Positions 17,023-25,316 of a stretch of 64,000 bases of DNA are shown here, piece by piece. Location: the IMG/VR virus record IMGVR_UViG_3300042389_000736, positions 1-64,000 of that record, one strand, 5' to 3'. The position numbers were made by a program, and so were the translations under genes. The notes under the pieces were generated by a model that was given only the letters and a program-made list of their open reading frames with translations, had not been told where the DNA came from and searched no databases. The DNA comes from a virus. Positions within the stretch are counted from its first letter, which is position 1. Each line of letters begins with the position of its first letter.

Positions 17023-18261
17023 TCAGTTTACGTTGGGTCTGCCAATGATCTCCTTGCGATAGTGTTTGATCGCATAGAGAACCAGCGGTACGACCCGGTA
17101 ATCATCGACTGACTCCTCAGTGTCGTCGAGATCTTGGAGCAACTCGGAGAAGTTCTCCTTGTTGTAGTAGGCGTTGAGGTAGCGCACGACAAACGTCTGA
17201 AGCTTTCCGAGGTCCGTTGTGTCGTTTGCTTTGATTTTCGATATGAGCTCCGGAGAGAATGGAGAGATGACGATGTCCTCGGGTCTCTCGACCGCGCCGC
17301 TCTCCAGAGGCGTGGCTAAATAATGGTTCGTCTTCGAGAACCAATCTTGAGAGTACCTGGATGCACCGCACCCGACAACTACATACCGCGTCTCGGTGTT
17401 TGTAGAGTCGATATCGACTCCACTGGAAGGGGCCTTCTCGGCAAAGGAGTACAGAGACTTCTTGTAGCGAGAGGGCTTCACCTTCTTCAAGATGTCAAGG
17501 TCGAGGTACTTGAACCGTCTGTAGATCTTGAAGCTTTCCTCCAGCTTGTTATGGAGCACGAAGTAGTTCAGCATGACGTCGATGATCGGACGACCGAGCG
17601 GATCCGACTCACTGTCAACGTAGCAGCTGGTCTCCTTCGAGTAGTAGGTGTCGTCGTAACGCTCCAAGAGCGAGTCGTACACACCCTCCATCGCAAGGTA
17701 GAGATCGAAGTCGGTGCGCTTGATGATCGGGTTCGAGGTCTTGCCGATCAAGTTGTAGTCCACCGTGTATTCTTCGGCCACCTGTTCCTCGACGTCCTCG
17801 ATGTTGAAGGACGAGAGTTTGAAGGTGATCTTGAAGTACTTCGAGTTGTTGTAATTGTCTTGTTCGACGTCTGTGACGATGAAGACCTTCCGCTCGTTCT
17901 GGTATTCGATCTCGAATACGTCGTCGGAGCTAGGGACGATTGTGTCCGGAAGGATGATCGCGGAGGACGACACGTTGCCCACGACGCCGAAGTCGGTGAT
18001 CTCGGTGCCGAACGAGGCGTTCTCCACCTTGTAAATCGGCAGGTTGTCGATCTGGTCGAACTCGACTGGAGAGTCGGCTCCGATCACTTCGTTGATGTTC
18101 TCCAGCCCTCTGTCGTACGTGCTCTTGAGATGGTTCTTCGAGAAGTACGTGCAGAACGTCGGAGCGGAGTTCAGGAAGGTCGAGTAGTCCTTCGTCGCTT
18201 GCTCGATGTAGTGCCGGACGTTGGCGTTCGTGACCCTCGTGTTGGGTAGAATTCTTCCCAT
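17023..18261 (-). CDS. hypothetical virion-type protein, 412 aa
   Basis: ATG at 18261 follows ATCAGGAGATCCTGC. The protein is a mixed alpha/beta soluble protein with many Asp, Tyr and Ser residues. Its composition resembles tail or neck proteins of large myoviruses, but it has no motif I can name. It is flanked by the 48-, 162- and 213-aa genes in the same orientation, separated from them by a terminator at 18306-18346. Confidence 0.78.
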   Translation of the reverse strand: MGRILPNTRVTNANVRHYIEQATKDYSTFLNSAPTFCTYFSKNHLKSTYDRGLENINEVIGADSPVEFDQIDNLPIYKVENASFGTEITDFGVVGNVSSSAIILPDTIVPSSDDVFEIEYQNERKVFIVTDVEQDNYNNSKYFKITFKLSSFNIEDVEEQVAEEYTVDYNLIGKTSNPIIKRTDFDLYLAMEGVYDSLLERYDDTYYSKETSCYVDSESDPLGRPIIDVMLNYFVLHNKLEESFKIYRRFKYLDLDILKKVKPSRYKKSLYSFAEKAPSSGVDIDSTNTETRYVVVGCGASRYSQDWFSKTNHYLATPLESGAVERPEDIVISPFSPELISKIKANDTTDLGKLQTFVVRYLNAYYNKENFSELLQDLDDTEESVDDYRVVPLVLYAIKHYRKEIIGRPNVN

Positions 18262-18305
18262 GCAGGATCTCCTGATGATAGCTATTTTCTTGTTGAACGA
18301 ACGAA

Positions 18306-18346
18306 GAAAAAGAAGCTCCCCATAGGCGCACGATGACGCCTATGGG
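18306..18346 (-). terminator. terminator after the 48-aa gene
   Basis: A perfect 10-bp stem (18319-18328 with 18337-18346, loop of eight) is followed by GGAGCTTCTTTTTCTTC on the minus strand. Confidence 0.83.
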
Positions 18347-18353
18347 TAAGCCT

Positions 18354-18500
18354 TCAGCCGTTCAGAATGAAGCGTTGGTCTTCACTCTTCTTCTCTTCAT
18401 TCTCCTGCAAGAGGCCGTCCGCTTGTTCGTTCAGACCGTTTTTCTTCTCGGTCTGCATCAGGCCCTCGTTGAAGGGCATCTCCGGAACTTCGTTGCTCAT
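18354..18500 (-). CDS. small acidic protein, 48 aa
   Basis: A 48-codon gene that runs MSNEVPEMPFNEGL and ends FILNG. Its ATG overlaps the stop of the 162-aa gene (ATGA), with GGAAAAATC upstream. It ends eight bases before an intrinsic terminator. It is very rich in Glu, Gln and Asn and probably disordered. Coupled translation with the upstream gene and the fitting terminator support a real gene. The function is unknown. Confidence 0.65.
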   Translation of the reverse strand: MSNEVPEMPFNEGLMQTEKKNGLNEQADGLLQENEEKKSEDQRFILNG

Positions 18501-18985
18501 GATTTTTCCTTGATGTTCAGTATTTCTTCGCAGCGGTCAGAAAGCTTCCCAATCCTCACCAGCAGCACAGATATGTCGTCGTACAGATCGACTCCGTGTC
18601 GGTAGAACGACTGGAACTCCTCGTAGATGAACTCGTTGGAGTTGTGGACGATGCTCTTTGCCTGCTGACTCTTGCTCTTGAAGGAGCTAAGCCATCCAGT
18701 GTAAGCTCCGGCCCACTTGTCGACGAAGAGGTTGATCTCGATGATGAGGTCGAGCACCTCTCTGATGACGGTTGCTTCCTCCTTGGAGAACGCTCTGGAC
18801 GCGTCTACCCCGTGGAGCGACTTTCTCAGAGCTTCCACGTACGGGAAGCAGTTATTGATAAATTCGAGGAAGTTGATTGACCCCCTCGGATTCATGCCGC
18901 CGAAGCGGGTGGTCGAGTCCAAATAGATCGACCAAAGGAGAGACCTCGTTCGAGACCTCCCCTTCAACCAGTTCCAAAATTTCAT
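18497..18985 (-). CDS. hypothetical helical protein, 162 aa
   Basis: It begins at the stop of the preceding 213-aa gene (TAATGA-type overlap) and ends in an ATGA overlap with the 48-aa gene. It is Lys/Ser/Leu-rich with amphipathic helices (EVLDLIIEINLFVDKWAG near 85-102) and no clear membrane segment. No family is recognised. Confidence 0.75.
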   Translation of the reverse strand: MKFWNWLKGRSRTRSLLWSIYLDSTTRFGGMNPRGSINFLEFINNCFPYVEALRKSLHGVDASRAFSKEEATVIREVLDLIIEINLFVDKWAGAYTGWLSSFKSKSQQAKSIVHNSNEFIYEEFQSFYRHGVDLYDDISVLLVRIGKLSDRCEEILNIKEKS

Positions 18986-19626
18986 TACTCTTCCTCAGTT
19001 ACCTTTCTGGATGACGATGAACCCTTCCTCCTGCGTCCGGGCAGTGCTGCGGTGAGCATCATCAGGCTGTCGAAGTCCAGCTTCCGAAGCTTGTATTCGA
19101 CGGCTCTGATGATTCTCAGCGGCAAGAAGACGAGTTCCTCTTTAGACCCGATGAAGATGTTGACGCCCTGTTGGACCTCTCCGGTCTTTGGGTCCTCGCT
19201 GACGGCAAAGGAGATCATGATCGCCTTGCCTTCTTCATTGGACACCTTCTCTTTGATCGACTTGAACTCTTCGTTCACGAAGCACTCGTATCCGTGATCG
19301 CTGTCTTCGACTTCGCCGAAGACTTCGTTGTCTCGCATCACGATCATGAAGTTCTTGAATGCTTCGCATAGGTCGACGATGGTCGTGCAAGAGAAAGCTA
19401 TTTCGCTGCCCTTGACTTGTCTCTTCTTTTCCGGGTCGTAAGACTCGTATCCGAAGATCAAGTAAGAGCTGTAGTTGTATGTGTCGTACACGTTCCCGTT
19501 GTCGGAAGCGAACGAGTATGACGGCCCGAAGTCGGACGAGTCAGACTTGACTACAAACTTGAGCCGCAGGTTGGAGTACCGGAATAGTGGTACTGTTTTG
19601 GAGTGCCATGTCTTGTTTGATGCCAT
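18985..19626 (-). CDS. hypothetical protein with basic Ser-rich tail, 213 aa
   Basis: The start is placed at 19626 (MASNKTWHSKTVPLF), preceded by GGGAAGGACTACG. The fold looks mixed beta then alpha, ending in PGRRRKGSSSSRKVTEEE. Features such as an aromatic-rich beta N-terminal half and a charged tail would fit a nucleic-acid-binding protein, for example a divergent ssDNA-binding protein near the UvsW-like helicase, but this is speculative. Its first 86 bases overlap the end of the 100-aa gene out of frame. Confidence 0.75.
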   Translation of the reverse strand: MASNKTWHSKTVPLFRYSNLRLKFVVKSDSSDFGPSYSFASDNGNVYDTYNYSSYLIFGYESYDPEKKRQVKGSEIAFSCTTIVDLCEAFKNFMIVMRDNEVFGEVEDSDHGYECFVNEEFKSIKEKVSNEEGKAIMISFAVSEDPKTGEVQQGVNIFIGSKEELVFLPLRIIRAVEYKLRKLDFDSLMMLTAALPGRRRKGSSSSRKVTEEE

Positions 19627-19843
19627 CGTAGTCCTTCCCATTATTGCATTTGCCCGTAGCCAGATCCCAAGTCAGATTGGGAGCCGGGTCGTCTCCGGAC
19701 ACGTTGTAGCGATCGATGAAGCCGGTCAGCGTGTTGCCGACCGGATCATACGAAAGCGGGAAGATCTGCTCGCCTTCCTCTGTCTGGAAGGCGTACATCT
19801 CACGAGGAAGCCGGGGCTTACCGTCGCTATTCGTCATCTTCAT
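19541..19843 (-). CDS. hypothetical protein, 100 aa
   Basis: It starts inside the last codons of the UvsW-like gene, with AAAGGTAG upstream, and runs 86 bases into the following gene in another frame. The first 75 residues have normal composition for this phage (PREMYAFQTEEGEQIFPLSYDP). The overlapped end is less typical. Either the overlap is real or the downstream gene starts later. The function is unknown. Confidence 0.6.
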   Translation of the reverse strand: MKMTNSDGKPRLPREMYAFQTEEGEQIFPLSYDPVGNTLTGFIDRYNVSGDDPAPNLTWDLATGKCNNGKDYDGIKQDMALQNSTTIPVLQPAAQVCSQV

Positions 19844-21347
19844 CTACCTTTCTGGTCGGCTTGCCTACCACGAATTTGGTGTACGAAACGGATACCGGGT
19901 CCATCACCTTGCGCTCCCGGTACATCATGTTGCGGCACTTCTTGAAGGTGAAGTCCGCTAGCTGGATGAACATGCGCTTCTTGTCACCTTCCTTGCGCAG
20001 ACGACCTGCGATCTGCAGGAGGTGCGCTTCGGAGGTGATAGGAGTAACGTTGATGATCATCTCAAGACATGATATATTTATGATTCCCGAGAAGGACTTG
20101 TCCGTCGTTATGATGAGATTCTTGTCGGTTTCTTTCATCCGCTCGTCCATGTCCTTGATGTCGCTGTTGAAGAAGCCGACTGTCAGGTCAGGGTACTGCT
20201 GGATGAGGTACTCGCCGATCGCCCTGCCAGCCTCGTTCGTCTTCACGATGACCGCGATCTTGTTCGTCTCGGCAGTGCGGTGTTTCAGCGCGTAGTTCAC
20301 GGTGCGACGCAGCACTTCCTTGCAGAAGAAATCGAAGTATGGTAGGTCGGGGTGGGTGAGCATCTTCAGGTACACCAGAGCATCGAAACCGTTCGGCTTG
20401 TTGATGCCTTTTTGGTGTTCTTTGGCGGCGTTCGAGTAGTACTGGACCTCCACGAAGTCGAACTTCTCCACCTTGTCTTGGCGGTAAACGCACTCGTCTC
20501 CGGGCGTCATGTTCTGGAGGATGATCTGCTCGCCATAGATGCGGCGGGAGTCTGTCGCCGTCAGATACAGCGTCTTGTAGGACACGACGTGCATCTCAAG
20601 GTTGAAGATCGTTTGGAGCTTCAGATGCATCTCGTCGATGATCTTGACCGAGATCTTGAGCTCCTCGAAGAGCTTGGTCACCAGCTCCGCATCCCCGTTC
20701 TTGAAGATGCTGCTCAGGGTCGGAGCAGAGCAGATCATGAGCTTGTACTGGCTCTTGTTCTCGATGATCTTCTTGATCGAAGCCGACCCCTTGACGATGG
20801 CAACCTCGCTGGCGATGTCGATGTCTGAGAACTTGTCGAACTCCTCCAGCCAAGTAGTGATGGCTCTGTCGTCGGGACAGATGATGCCTGCCATCTGCTT
20901 CGAAGCGCAGATGTACGAGATGGTGACGAAAGTTTTTCCTTCGCCAGTGTCAACAAACATCGCTCTTCTGGGTTTGTCCTTGATGTCGGAGAAGTCGTTC
21001 TTTCCGTGAAGGAAATCCGAGAGGGTCAGCTGCAACTCGGATCTGGCGGAGACTCCCGGCTTGAGCGCGATGTTGCACTTACCCCTAGGGATAAAGTACT
21101 CTGGTTCCTTGATGATTTCTTTCTCGTCTTCCTCAAGGTACTTCATCAGGTACTTGGGAGGGAAGTTGCGGGGAATCGCGTAGTACGACTCTCCATTGTA
21201 GTTTACCTGTGCGAGGGCGGTCCAAAGCTCCTCGTACCCGAACGTGATCTTCTTTGCGAAGACCGTGTTCTTTTTTACGAATTCGTCGAAGCTGTCTTCC
21301 TTGAACCCACGCACGAGAATCCTGTTACGGTGCAGCACTATCGCCAT
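19827..21347 (-). CDS. uvsW: SF2 DNA/RNA helicase, UvsW-like
   Basis: The 506-residue protein starts at 21347 (MAIVLHRNRILVRG), with GAGAGGAGTATCTATC upstream. Motif I is VDTGEGKTFV (near residue 133), motif II IIDEMHLK (a DExH box, near 245), motif III LTATDS (near 268), and motif VI QIAGRLRKEG (near 465). The N-terminal ~100 residues form the substrate-binding domain expected for UvsW-type proteins. In T4, UvsW remodels branched DNA and R-loops and helps the shift from origin-dependent to recombination-dependent replication. A similar role is inferred here next to the gp46/47- and gp41-like genes encoded elsewhere in the window. Confidence 0.85.
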   Translation of the reverse strand: MAIVLHRNRILVRGFKEDSFDEFVKKNTVFAKKITFGYEELWTALAQVNYNGESYYAIPRNFPPKYLMKYLEEDEKEIIKEPEYFIPRGKCNIALKPGVSARSELQLTLSDFLHGKNDFSDIKDKPRRAMFVDTGEGKTFVTISYICASKQMAGIICPDDRAITTWLEEFDKFSDIDIASEVAIVKGSASIKKIIENKSQYKLMICSAPTLSSIFKNGDAELVTKLFEELKISVKIIDEMHLKLQTIFNLEMHVVSYKTLYLTATDSRRIYGEQIILQNMTPGDECVYRQDKVEKFDFVEVQYYSNAAKEHQKGINKPNGFDALVYLKMLTHPDLPYFDFFCKEVLRRTVNYALKHRTAETNKIAVIVKTNEAGRAIGEYLIQQYPDLTVGFFNSDIKDMDERMKETDKNLIITTDKSFSGIINISCLEMIINVTPITSEAHLLQIAGRLRKEGDKKRMFIQLADFTFKKCRNMMYRERKVMDPVSVSYTKFVVGKPTRKVDEDDE

Positions 21348-21408
21348 GATAGATACTCCTCTCGATGTGTTCACACTAAATTATTATTCGAGAGATGGCG
21401 ATTTTGCA

Positions 21409-21445
21409 AAAAAGAACCCATGCCGCCTTGCGGGCAGCATGGGTT
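21409..21445 (-). terminator. terminator after the dCMP deaminase gene
   Basis: The arms 21415-21423 and 21437-21445 pair, with a further inner GC-rich pairing. On the minus strand it is followed by CTTTTTTGC. Confidence 0.82.
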
Positions 21446-21462
21446 TAATGGGTTTTTCGCAA

Positions 21463-22020
21463 CTACTCTGTCATGCTGTCGAAGTGGTCTTCAAGATCCT
21501 CTTGGTCGATGATTTTCTGATCAGCTTCTTCGGAGACTCCGACTACCTGGATCAGGTCGATCCCGTGGTCGAGAAGCATGTCGTGGGACATACCGTTCTT
21601 AAACTCTTCGATGTAGTAGATGCGCTTCACCTTCGCCCTGATGAGCCTTGCGGCGCATCGGGTGCAGGGCGAATGGGTGATGTAGAGGGTGGCTCCCTCC
21701 AGCGACCTTCCGATCTCTGCGGCTCTCTGAAGCACTTCGTCTTCTGCGTGGAGCGTGGAGTCTTTGGTCTTCCCGTTGAGGTCAACCGTGTAGGGGTCTC
21801 TGGAGTCCACGTTGTGGTTGAAGCCATACCCGAGAACGTTACCGTTCCGGTCCACTGCCACGGCTCCGACTTGCTTGTCAGGAGCCGGAGAGCGGGACGC
21901 GATCTGCATCGCAACGTTCAGCCACACGCGCAGTGCGCTCGAAGGCTTTCTGTACCGGACGATCGGAGGGGCTTCCTGCAGATCTTCGTTTTCTTCAATT
22001 ACGTGGTAGTCGTTTTCCAC
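21463..22020 (-). CDS. deoxycytidylate (dCMP) deaminase
   Basis: The 185-residue product has the zinc-binding cytidine-deaminase motifs: HAEDEVLQ (His and catalytic Glu, near residue 95-102) and SPCTRCAARLI (two Cys, near 121-131). Residues 44-72 carry the family's SPAPDKQVGAVAVDRNGNVLGYG-type region, and the VDSRDPYTV insertion is typical of dCMP deaminases. It converts dCMP to dUMP for thymidylate synthesis. The start codon is GTG, with GAGGAGCCACA upstream. It follows the beta' gene in a likely transcript that ends at 21409-21445. Confidence 0.88.
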   Translation of the reverse strand: MENDYHVIEENEDLQEAPPIVRYRKPSSALRVWLNVAMQIASRSPAPDKQVGAVAVDRNGNVLGYGFNHNVDSRDPYTVDLNGKTKDSTLHAEDEVLQRAAEIGRSLEGATLYITHSPCTRCAARLIRAKVKRIYYIEEFKNGMSHDMLLDHGIDLIQVVGVSEEADQKIIDQEDLEDHFDSMTE

Positions 22021-22043
22021 TGTGGCTCCTCTTCTCTTGGCCG

Positions 22044-23951
22044 TCAGTACAGGCCGTCGATGATGCTTTCTTCATCCTTGCTGAACATGTTGTTCTCCAC
22101 AACGTAGTTCAGACGCTCGAAGGCGAGGGTGATCGCCGCCGATGGATGATTGACGAGCGCGTTGGTGAGTTTGAGGAACTTCAACTTCTCGGGGTTGTCA
22201 AAGTTCTTCGGGCGGTGTTGAATGTCGTCCACATCCCTGAGCAACTCGCGGAGGATCAGCTCGATGGTGAGGCTGCTGGCGCGGATGTTCGAACGTTCGA
22301 GAAGGCCGAGGAACTCAGGAAGGATGAGGTGATAATTGCCGGGGTCGGAAATCTTCACCTTCTTCTTGGGCTCCTCTTCAATCACTTCTTCGATGTTGAG
22401 ACGGGCCTCGCTCTCCAGAAGGTGGATGATGTTCTTCAGGGGGGTGGAGAGCTCGCTGTTCTCGACGTTGATCCGGAAGAGGTTCTCCTGACCGTCGTTC
22501 GAAACTTCGATGATGTTGTCTGCCTTGTACTTGGAAACCATGTCGGGGTTCTCAAGCACCACCAGCTCTTCTCCGTCGGCGAACTCGAACTCGACCTGAC
22601 GGTCTCCGTCGAGCACCACCATGCGCTTGATGACCGTCTCCTCCTCATCGTTGACGATGATCTCGGTTACGTTCACCTTGAAGTGCTTCTTGCCGATCAG
22701 GTTGGAGCCGTCGATCTCGAAGTACTCGTACATCTTCTGAGGGAGCTTCACCTTCTCCGGGTTGATCTGGAGCAGGTGCTTCGAGGACAGCAGCATCTGG
22801 GTCAGCTGCTCGGTGAGGCTGAGCACGCTGCTGATGCCGATATGGAACGGGTTCACCTTCACCAGATCGCCGTAGCAGGTGTGGCATATGCCGTCTTCGG
22901 CGCAGCAGGTGATCGGAGTGCGGAGCCGGATCTTCTTGCCGACCATACTCTGGTCCCGACCGTCGATCTTGACCAGCTTGCCCTTGACAGAGCGGTAGCG
23001 ACCGTTGAGCCGCTTGAGCGCCGACTTGGACTCGATGACCATTTCGAGGTAGTTGTCGGACCCGCAGTCCTTGGTCTCAGACAGCTTCTGATTCAGCACC
23101 AGGAGCAGGAGCTTCCGCGACATGTAACCAGCGCGGCGCACTTGCAGCGAGTTGGTGATCAGCGCCTTGCGGGCACCCATCGCCGAGACGAAGTAGTCCA
23201 TCTCGTTGCGGAACCCGTAGAAGAGGTTCGTGTCCACGCAGTGCGGGAAGATCGCAGATGAGGTCACCTCGGGCTTGTAGCCGACGTTGCAGAACACCTG
23301 CTGGAACTGTCCGATTGACACAGCCGACAGGAGGTTCTTGTAACAGTTGTACTCGTCATCCTTGATGATAGCTTCGAGCAGCTGGCGGTTTGCGTTCTTG
23401 ACCTTCTCGTTGCCTTCGAAGTAGTCGACCTTGGAGCCGGTCTCCTCCCGCACCTTGGTCTTCAGCAGAGCTGCTACTTCCGGATTTCGCTGCATCATCT
23501 GCAGCATGTCGTAGATGTTGATGCTGTTGCCAGCGGACTGGTTGACCTCGAATGCCATGTCTGCCAGCTCTTCGAGGCAGCGGGCGATGATCGCCTTGAG
23601 ACCAGTGAGGTCAGCGTCCTCGTCGGTCGCCATGCGGATGGTGTCCGTGAAGTACGAGGACACCATCTTCGCCGCATTGTCTTCTGCGGAACACAGAAGA
23701 AGATCGCCCTCGTCGAGATCCCGTTCCAGCACGTAGCGGGCCTTGATCGCGACGAGGGCGAGGACCAAGGCACCGAACCGCTGGCTCAGTACCTTGCCCA
23801 TGAACTTGAACTTCGTTTCCCGACGACGAATCGAGAAGTCGGCCTTCAGGAGAGCGATACACTCGTCCGTGAAGTTAATCGTCGCTTCCAGATCTTTCTG
23901 CTCGACGAAGTTCAGATTTAGAACTTTTTCCTTTTCGTTTTTTGCCACCAT
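22044..23951 (-). CDS. RNA polymerase beta' homologue, C-terminal half
   Basis: The 635-residue protein has hallmarks of the downstream half of beta'. The bridge helix is GARKALITNSLQVRRAGYMS (near 255-275), like the cellular [20 protein letters not shown]. The second zinc cluster is TCCAEDGICHTCYG (near 348-361), and the trigger-loop region is SLTEQLTQMLLSSKHL (near 378-394) with the catalytic-type His kept. The NADFDGD active-site segment of the N-terminal half is absent, so that half must be a separate gene outside the window. Split beta' is known from phiKZ-type phages. ATG at 23951 has GAGAAGGGGAAAA upstream, lying inside an overlapping microprotein gene. Confidence 0.87.
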   Translation of the reverse strand: MVAKNEKEKVLNLNFVEQKDLEATINFTDECIALLKADFSIRRRETKFKFMGKVLSQRFGALVLALVAIKARYVLERDLDEGDLLLCSAEDNAAKMVSSYFTDTIRMATDEDADLTGLKAIIARCLEELADMAFEVNQSAGNSINIYDMLQMMQRNPEVAALLKTKVREETGSKVDYFEGNEKVKNANRQLLEAIIKDDEYNCYKNLLSAVSIGQFQQVFCNVGYKPEVTSSAIFPHCVDTNLFYGFRNEMDYFVSAMGARKALITNSLQVRRAGYMSRKLLLLVLNQKLSETKDCGSDNYLEMVIESKSALKRLNGRYRSVKGKLVKIDGRDQSMVGKKIRLRTPITCCAEDGICHTCYGDLVKVNPFHIGISSVLSLTEQLTQMLLSSKHLLQINPEKVKLPQKMYEYFEIDGSNLIGKKHFKVNVTEIIVNDEEETVIKRMVVLDGDRQVEFEFADGEELVVLENPDMVSKYKADNIIEVSNDGQENLFRINVENSELSTPLKNIIHLLESEARLNIEEVIEEEPKKKVKISDPGNYHLILPEFLGLLERSNIRASSLTIELILRELLRDVDDIQHRPKNFDNPEKLKFLKLTNALVNHPSAAITLAFERLNYVVENNMFSKDEESIIDGLY

Positions 23952-24078
23952 TTTTCCCCTTCTCGAACGACAAATTGAACTTGAAACTGTGATGCTTGAG
24001 ACTCAGGTTTAGTCTCTTGTCCGCCGCGTCGCCGAAGAGCGCGTTGGTAACGCCTGTGATTACTTCGCCTATGATCAT
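23875..24078 (-). CDS. basic microprotein with FKFNLSFEKGK motif, 67 aa
   Basis: A short gene directly upstream of, and overlapping by 77 bases, the beta' gene. It has a hydrophobic start (MIIGEVITGVTNALFG), then FKFNLSFEKGK at residues 32-42, and a Lys/Arg-rich tail. The same motif occurs at residues 50-60 of the microprotein next to the beta gene (31023-31229), with synonymous Leu and Gly codon differences that argue for selection on protein. The codons of the motif also contain the SD of beta'. Its own SD (AGAGG) lies in a hairpin arm (24080-24104). I infer an RNA-polymerase-linked function, but nothing biochemical is known. Confidence 0.65.
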   Translation of the reverse strand: MIIGEVITGVTNALFGDAADKRLNLSLKHHSFKFNLSFEKGKNGGKKRKGKSSKSELRRAERSGSDD

Positions 24079-24079
24079 T

Positions 24080-24181
24080 CCTAGCCTCTCTTTGGGAGGT
24101 TAGGAAGCGCCGGAGAGTCCTGCAGCGGAGGCGTCACCAGCTCTGAACTGGATCTAGTCCCGCCCGGATTTTGCACCTCCT
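24080..24181 (-). promoter_or_regulatory. structured leader of the microprotein/beta' operon
   Basis: On the minus strand, CCTAACCTC (24096-24104) can pair with GAGGCTAGG (24080-24088), hiding the SD of the 67-aa gene. The overlapping ACCTCC (24095-24100) can instead pair with GGAGGT at 24175-24180. A separate stem CCAG/CTGG with a 7-base loop sits between them (24137-24151). The two pairings are mutually exclusive, as in attenuators or riboswitches. No known riboswitch class is recognised. Confidence 0.4.
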
Positions 24182-24220
24182 GTACGCACTACCTTCATTC
24201 CTCAATAAAAATGATGGAAA

Positions 24221-24253
24221 CATCCGCTACACCCTCGTGAGGTGTAGCGGATG
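24221..24253 (-). terminator. terminator of the long HU-like gene
   Basis: A perfect 13-bp stem (24221-24233 with 24241-24253) with loop CTCGTGA. On the minus strand TTTCCATCATTTTTATT follows. Confidence 0.85.
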
Positions 24254-24269
24254 AACGCATCAGAAGATG

Positions 24270-25316
24270 TTACTTCTTCTTCTTGGCCGGAGTGAAGGTC
24301 TCATTGCCTTCGTCGTCGGTGCCCCACTTGCCGTTGACGAAGTTGCCCTTGGCGTCGAACTGACCTTCGACGAACTCGCCGTCATCGGTAGTCGTGCCCT
24401 TGGTCATGGTCTTGCCGTAGTACAGGTTCAGGCTGACCTTGGTGTGCGGGCTGACGAGGGTGTGGTACGGAGTAGCGACTTGCGCCAGCTCGGTGTTCGG
24501 GGCGTACACGCGAGCTTCCATTTCGCGGCGCTTGAACTTCGCCACGAACTTCACATCGTACTCGGCCAGAGTCTCTTCGAGGAAGGTCTCGAAAGCCTTG
24601 ACGACTTGGATGGTGACGCTCTTGGTCGGAGGAGCGATGCCCAGCTCGACCAGCTTGTCGTGGAAGCGGCTGAACAGTTCGTCCTGCGGCATCCAGGAAC
24701 CCGGCTTCAATTCCTTGCGCTCTTTCTCCTTCTTGGCGCCCCAAGCGGAGTTCTTGCCGGTCTTGGTCTGCTTGCCGGTCGGGACTTCGTCGTCGCCTTC
24801 GTCGTCAGCGGCGGGCTTCGCAGCCTTCTTGGCGGGAGCAGCGGCCTTGACCGGGGCCTTGGCGGCAGCCTTCACGGGAGCCTTGGCAGGGGCCTTCTTC
24901 GGAGCCGGAGCTTCTTCTTCGGCTTCTTCCTCTTCGCCGTCTTCTTCCGAGGATTCTTCTTCCTCTTCTTCTTCCGGCTCAGGGGCCTTCGGAGCGGCCT
25001 TCTTGGCAGGGGCCTTGGCGGCGGGCTTCACGACCTTCTTCGGAGCCGGAGCTTCTTCTTCGGCTTCTTCCTCTTCGCCGTCCTCGTCGCCTTCTTCCTC
25101 TTCTTCTTCCGGCTCAACGGCCTTCGGAGCGGCCTTCTTGGCCAGGACTTTCTTCACCGGCTTGGCCGGAGCTTCTTCTTCCTCGCCTTCGCCTTCACCG
25201 CCCTCGACTTGGGAGTCTTCCTCTTCGTCGTCGGCGGGCTTGCTCACCTTCTTGGAGGCGGTAGCGGGGGAAGCGCCGTTCTTCTTCTTGGCCAGCAGGT
25301 CTTTGATCGATGCCAT
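24270..25316 (-). CDS. HU-like protein with long repetitive charged N-terminal arm, 348 aa
   Basis: Residues 1-205 alternate Glu-rich blocks (EEEEEE, EEEEAEEEAPAPKK) with Lys/Ala/Pro blocks in two near-identical tandem units of about 50 residues. Residues 215-310 resemble an HU/IHF core: a helical DELFSRFHDKL part, FETFLEETLAEYDVKF, then KFKRREMEARVYAPNTE and VSPHTKVSLNLY, which matches the HU beta-arm layout (RxxxxxNPxTxExxxIP). The tail is Gly/Asp/Lys-rich. I infer a nucleoid-type protein with both acidic (protein-binding) and basic (DNA-binding) arms. ATG at 25316 follows AGAAAGGACTGAAAA. It has its own terminator and a structured 265-base leader. Confidence 0.75.
   Translation of the reverse strand: MASIKDLLAKKKNGASPATASKKVSKPADDEEEDSQVEGGEGEGEEEEAPAKPVKKVLAKKAAPKAVEPEEEEEEGDEDGEEEEAEEEAPAPKKVVKPAAKAPAKKAAPKAPEPEEEEEEESSEEDGEEEEAEEEAPAPKKAPAKAPVKAAAKAPVKAAAPAKKAAKPAADDEGDDEVPTGKQTKTGKNSAWGAKKEKERKELKPGSWMPQDELFSRFHDKLVELGIAPPTKSVTIQVVKAFETFLEETLAEYDVKFVAKFKRREMEARVYAPNTELAQVATPYHTLVSPHTKVSLNLYYGKTMTKGTTTDDGEFVEGQFDAKGNFVNGKWGTDDEGNETFTPAKKKK

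Noticed and set aside
24081-24176. 31-codon minus-strand frame starting GTG (VQNPGGTRSSSELVTPP...)
   Set aside because: The AGGAGG overlaps the GTG instead of lying 5-9 bases upstream, and there is no homology I recognise. Its codons coincide with the structured leader.
24094-24181. Plus-strand tRNA-like fold with GGGAGGT/ACCTCCT ends and a CTCTGAA loop
   Set aside because: The T-arm does not pair and 16 extra bases lie between the D-like and anticodon-like arms. The pairing is better explained as a leader structure of the minus-strand genes.
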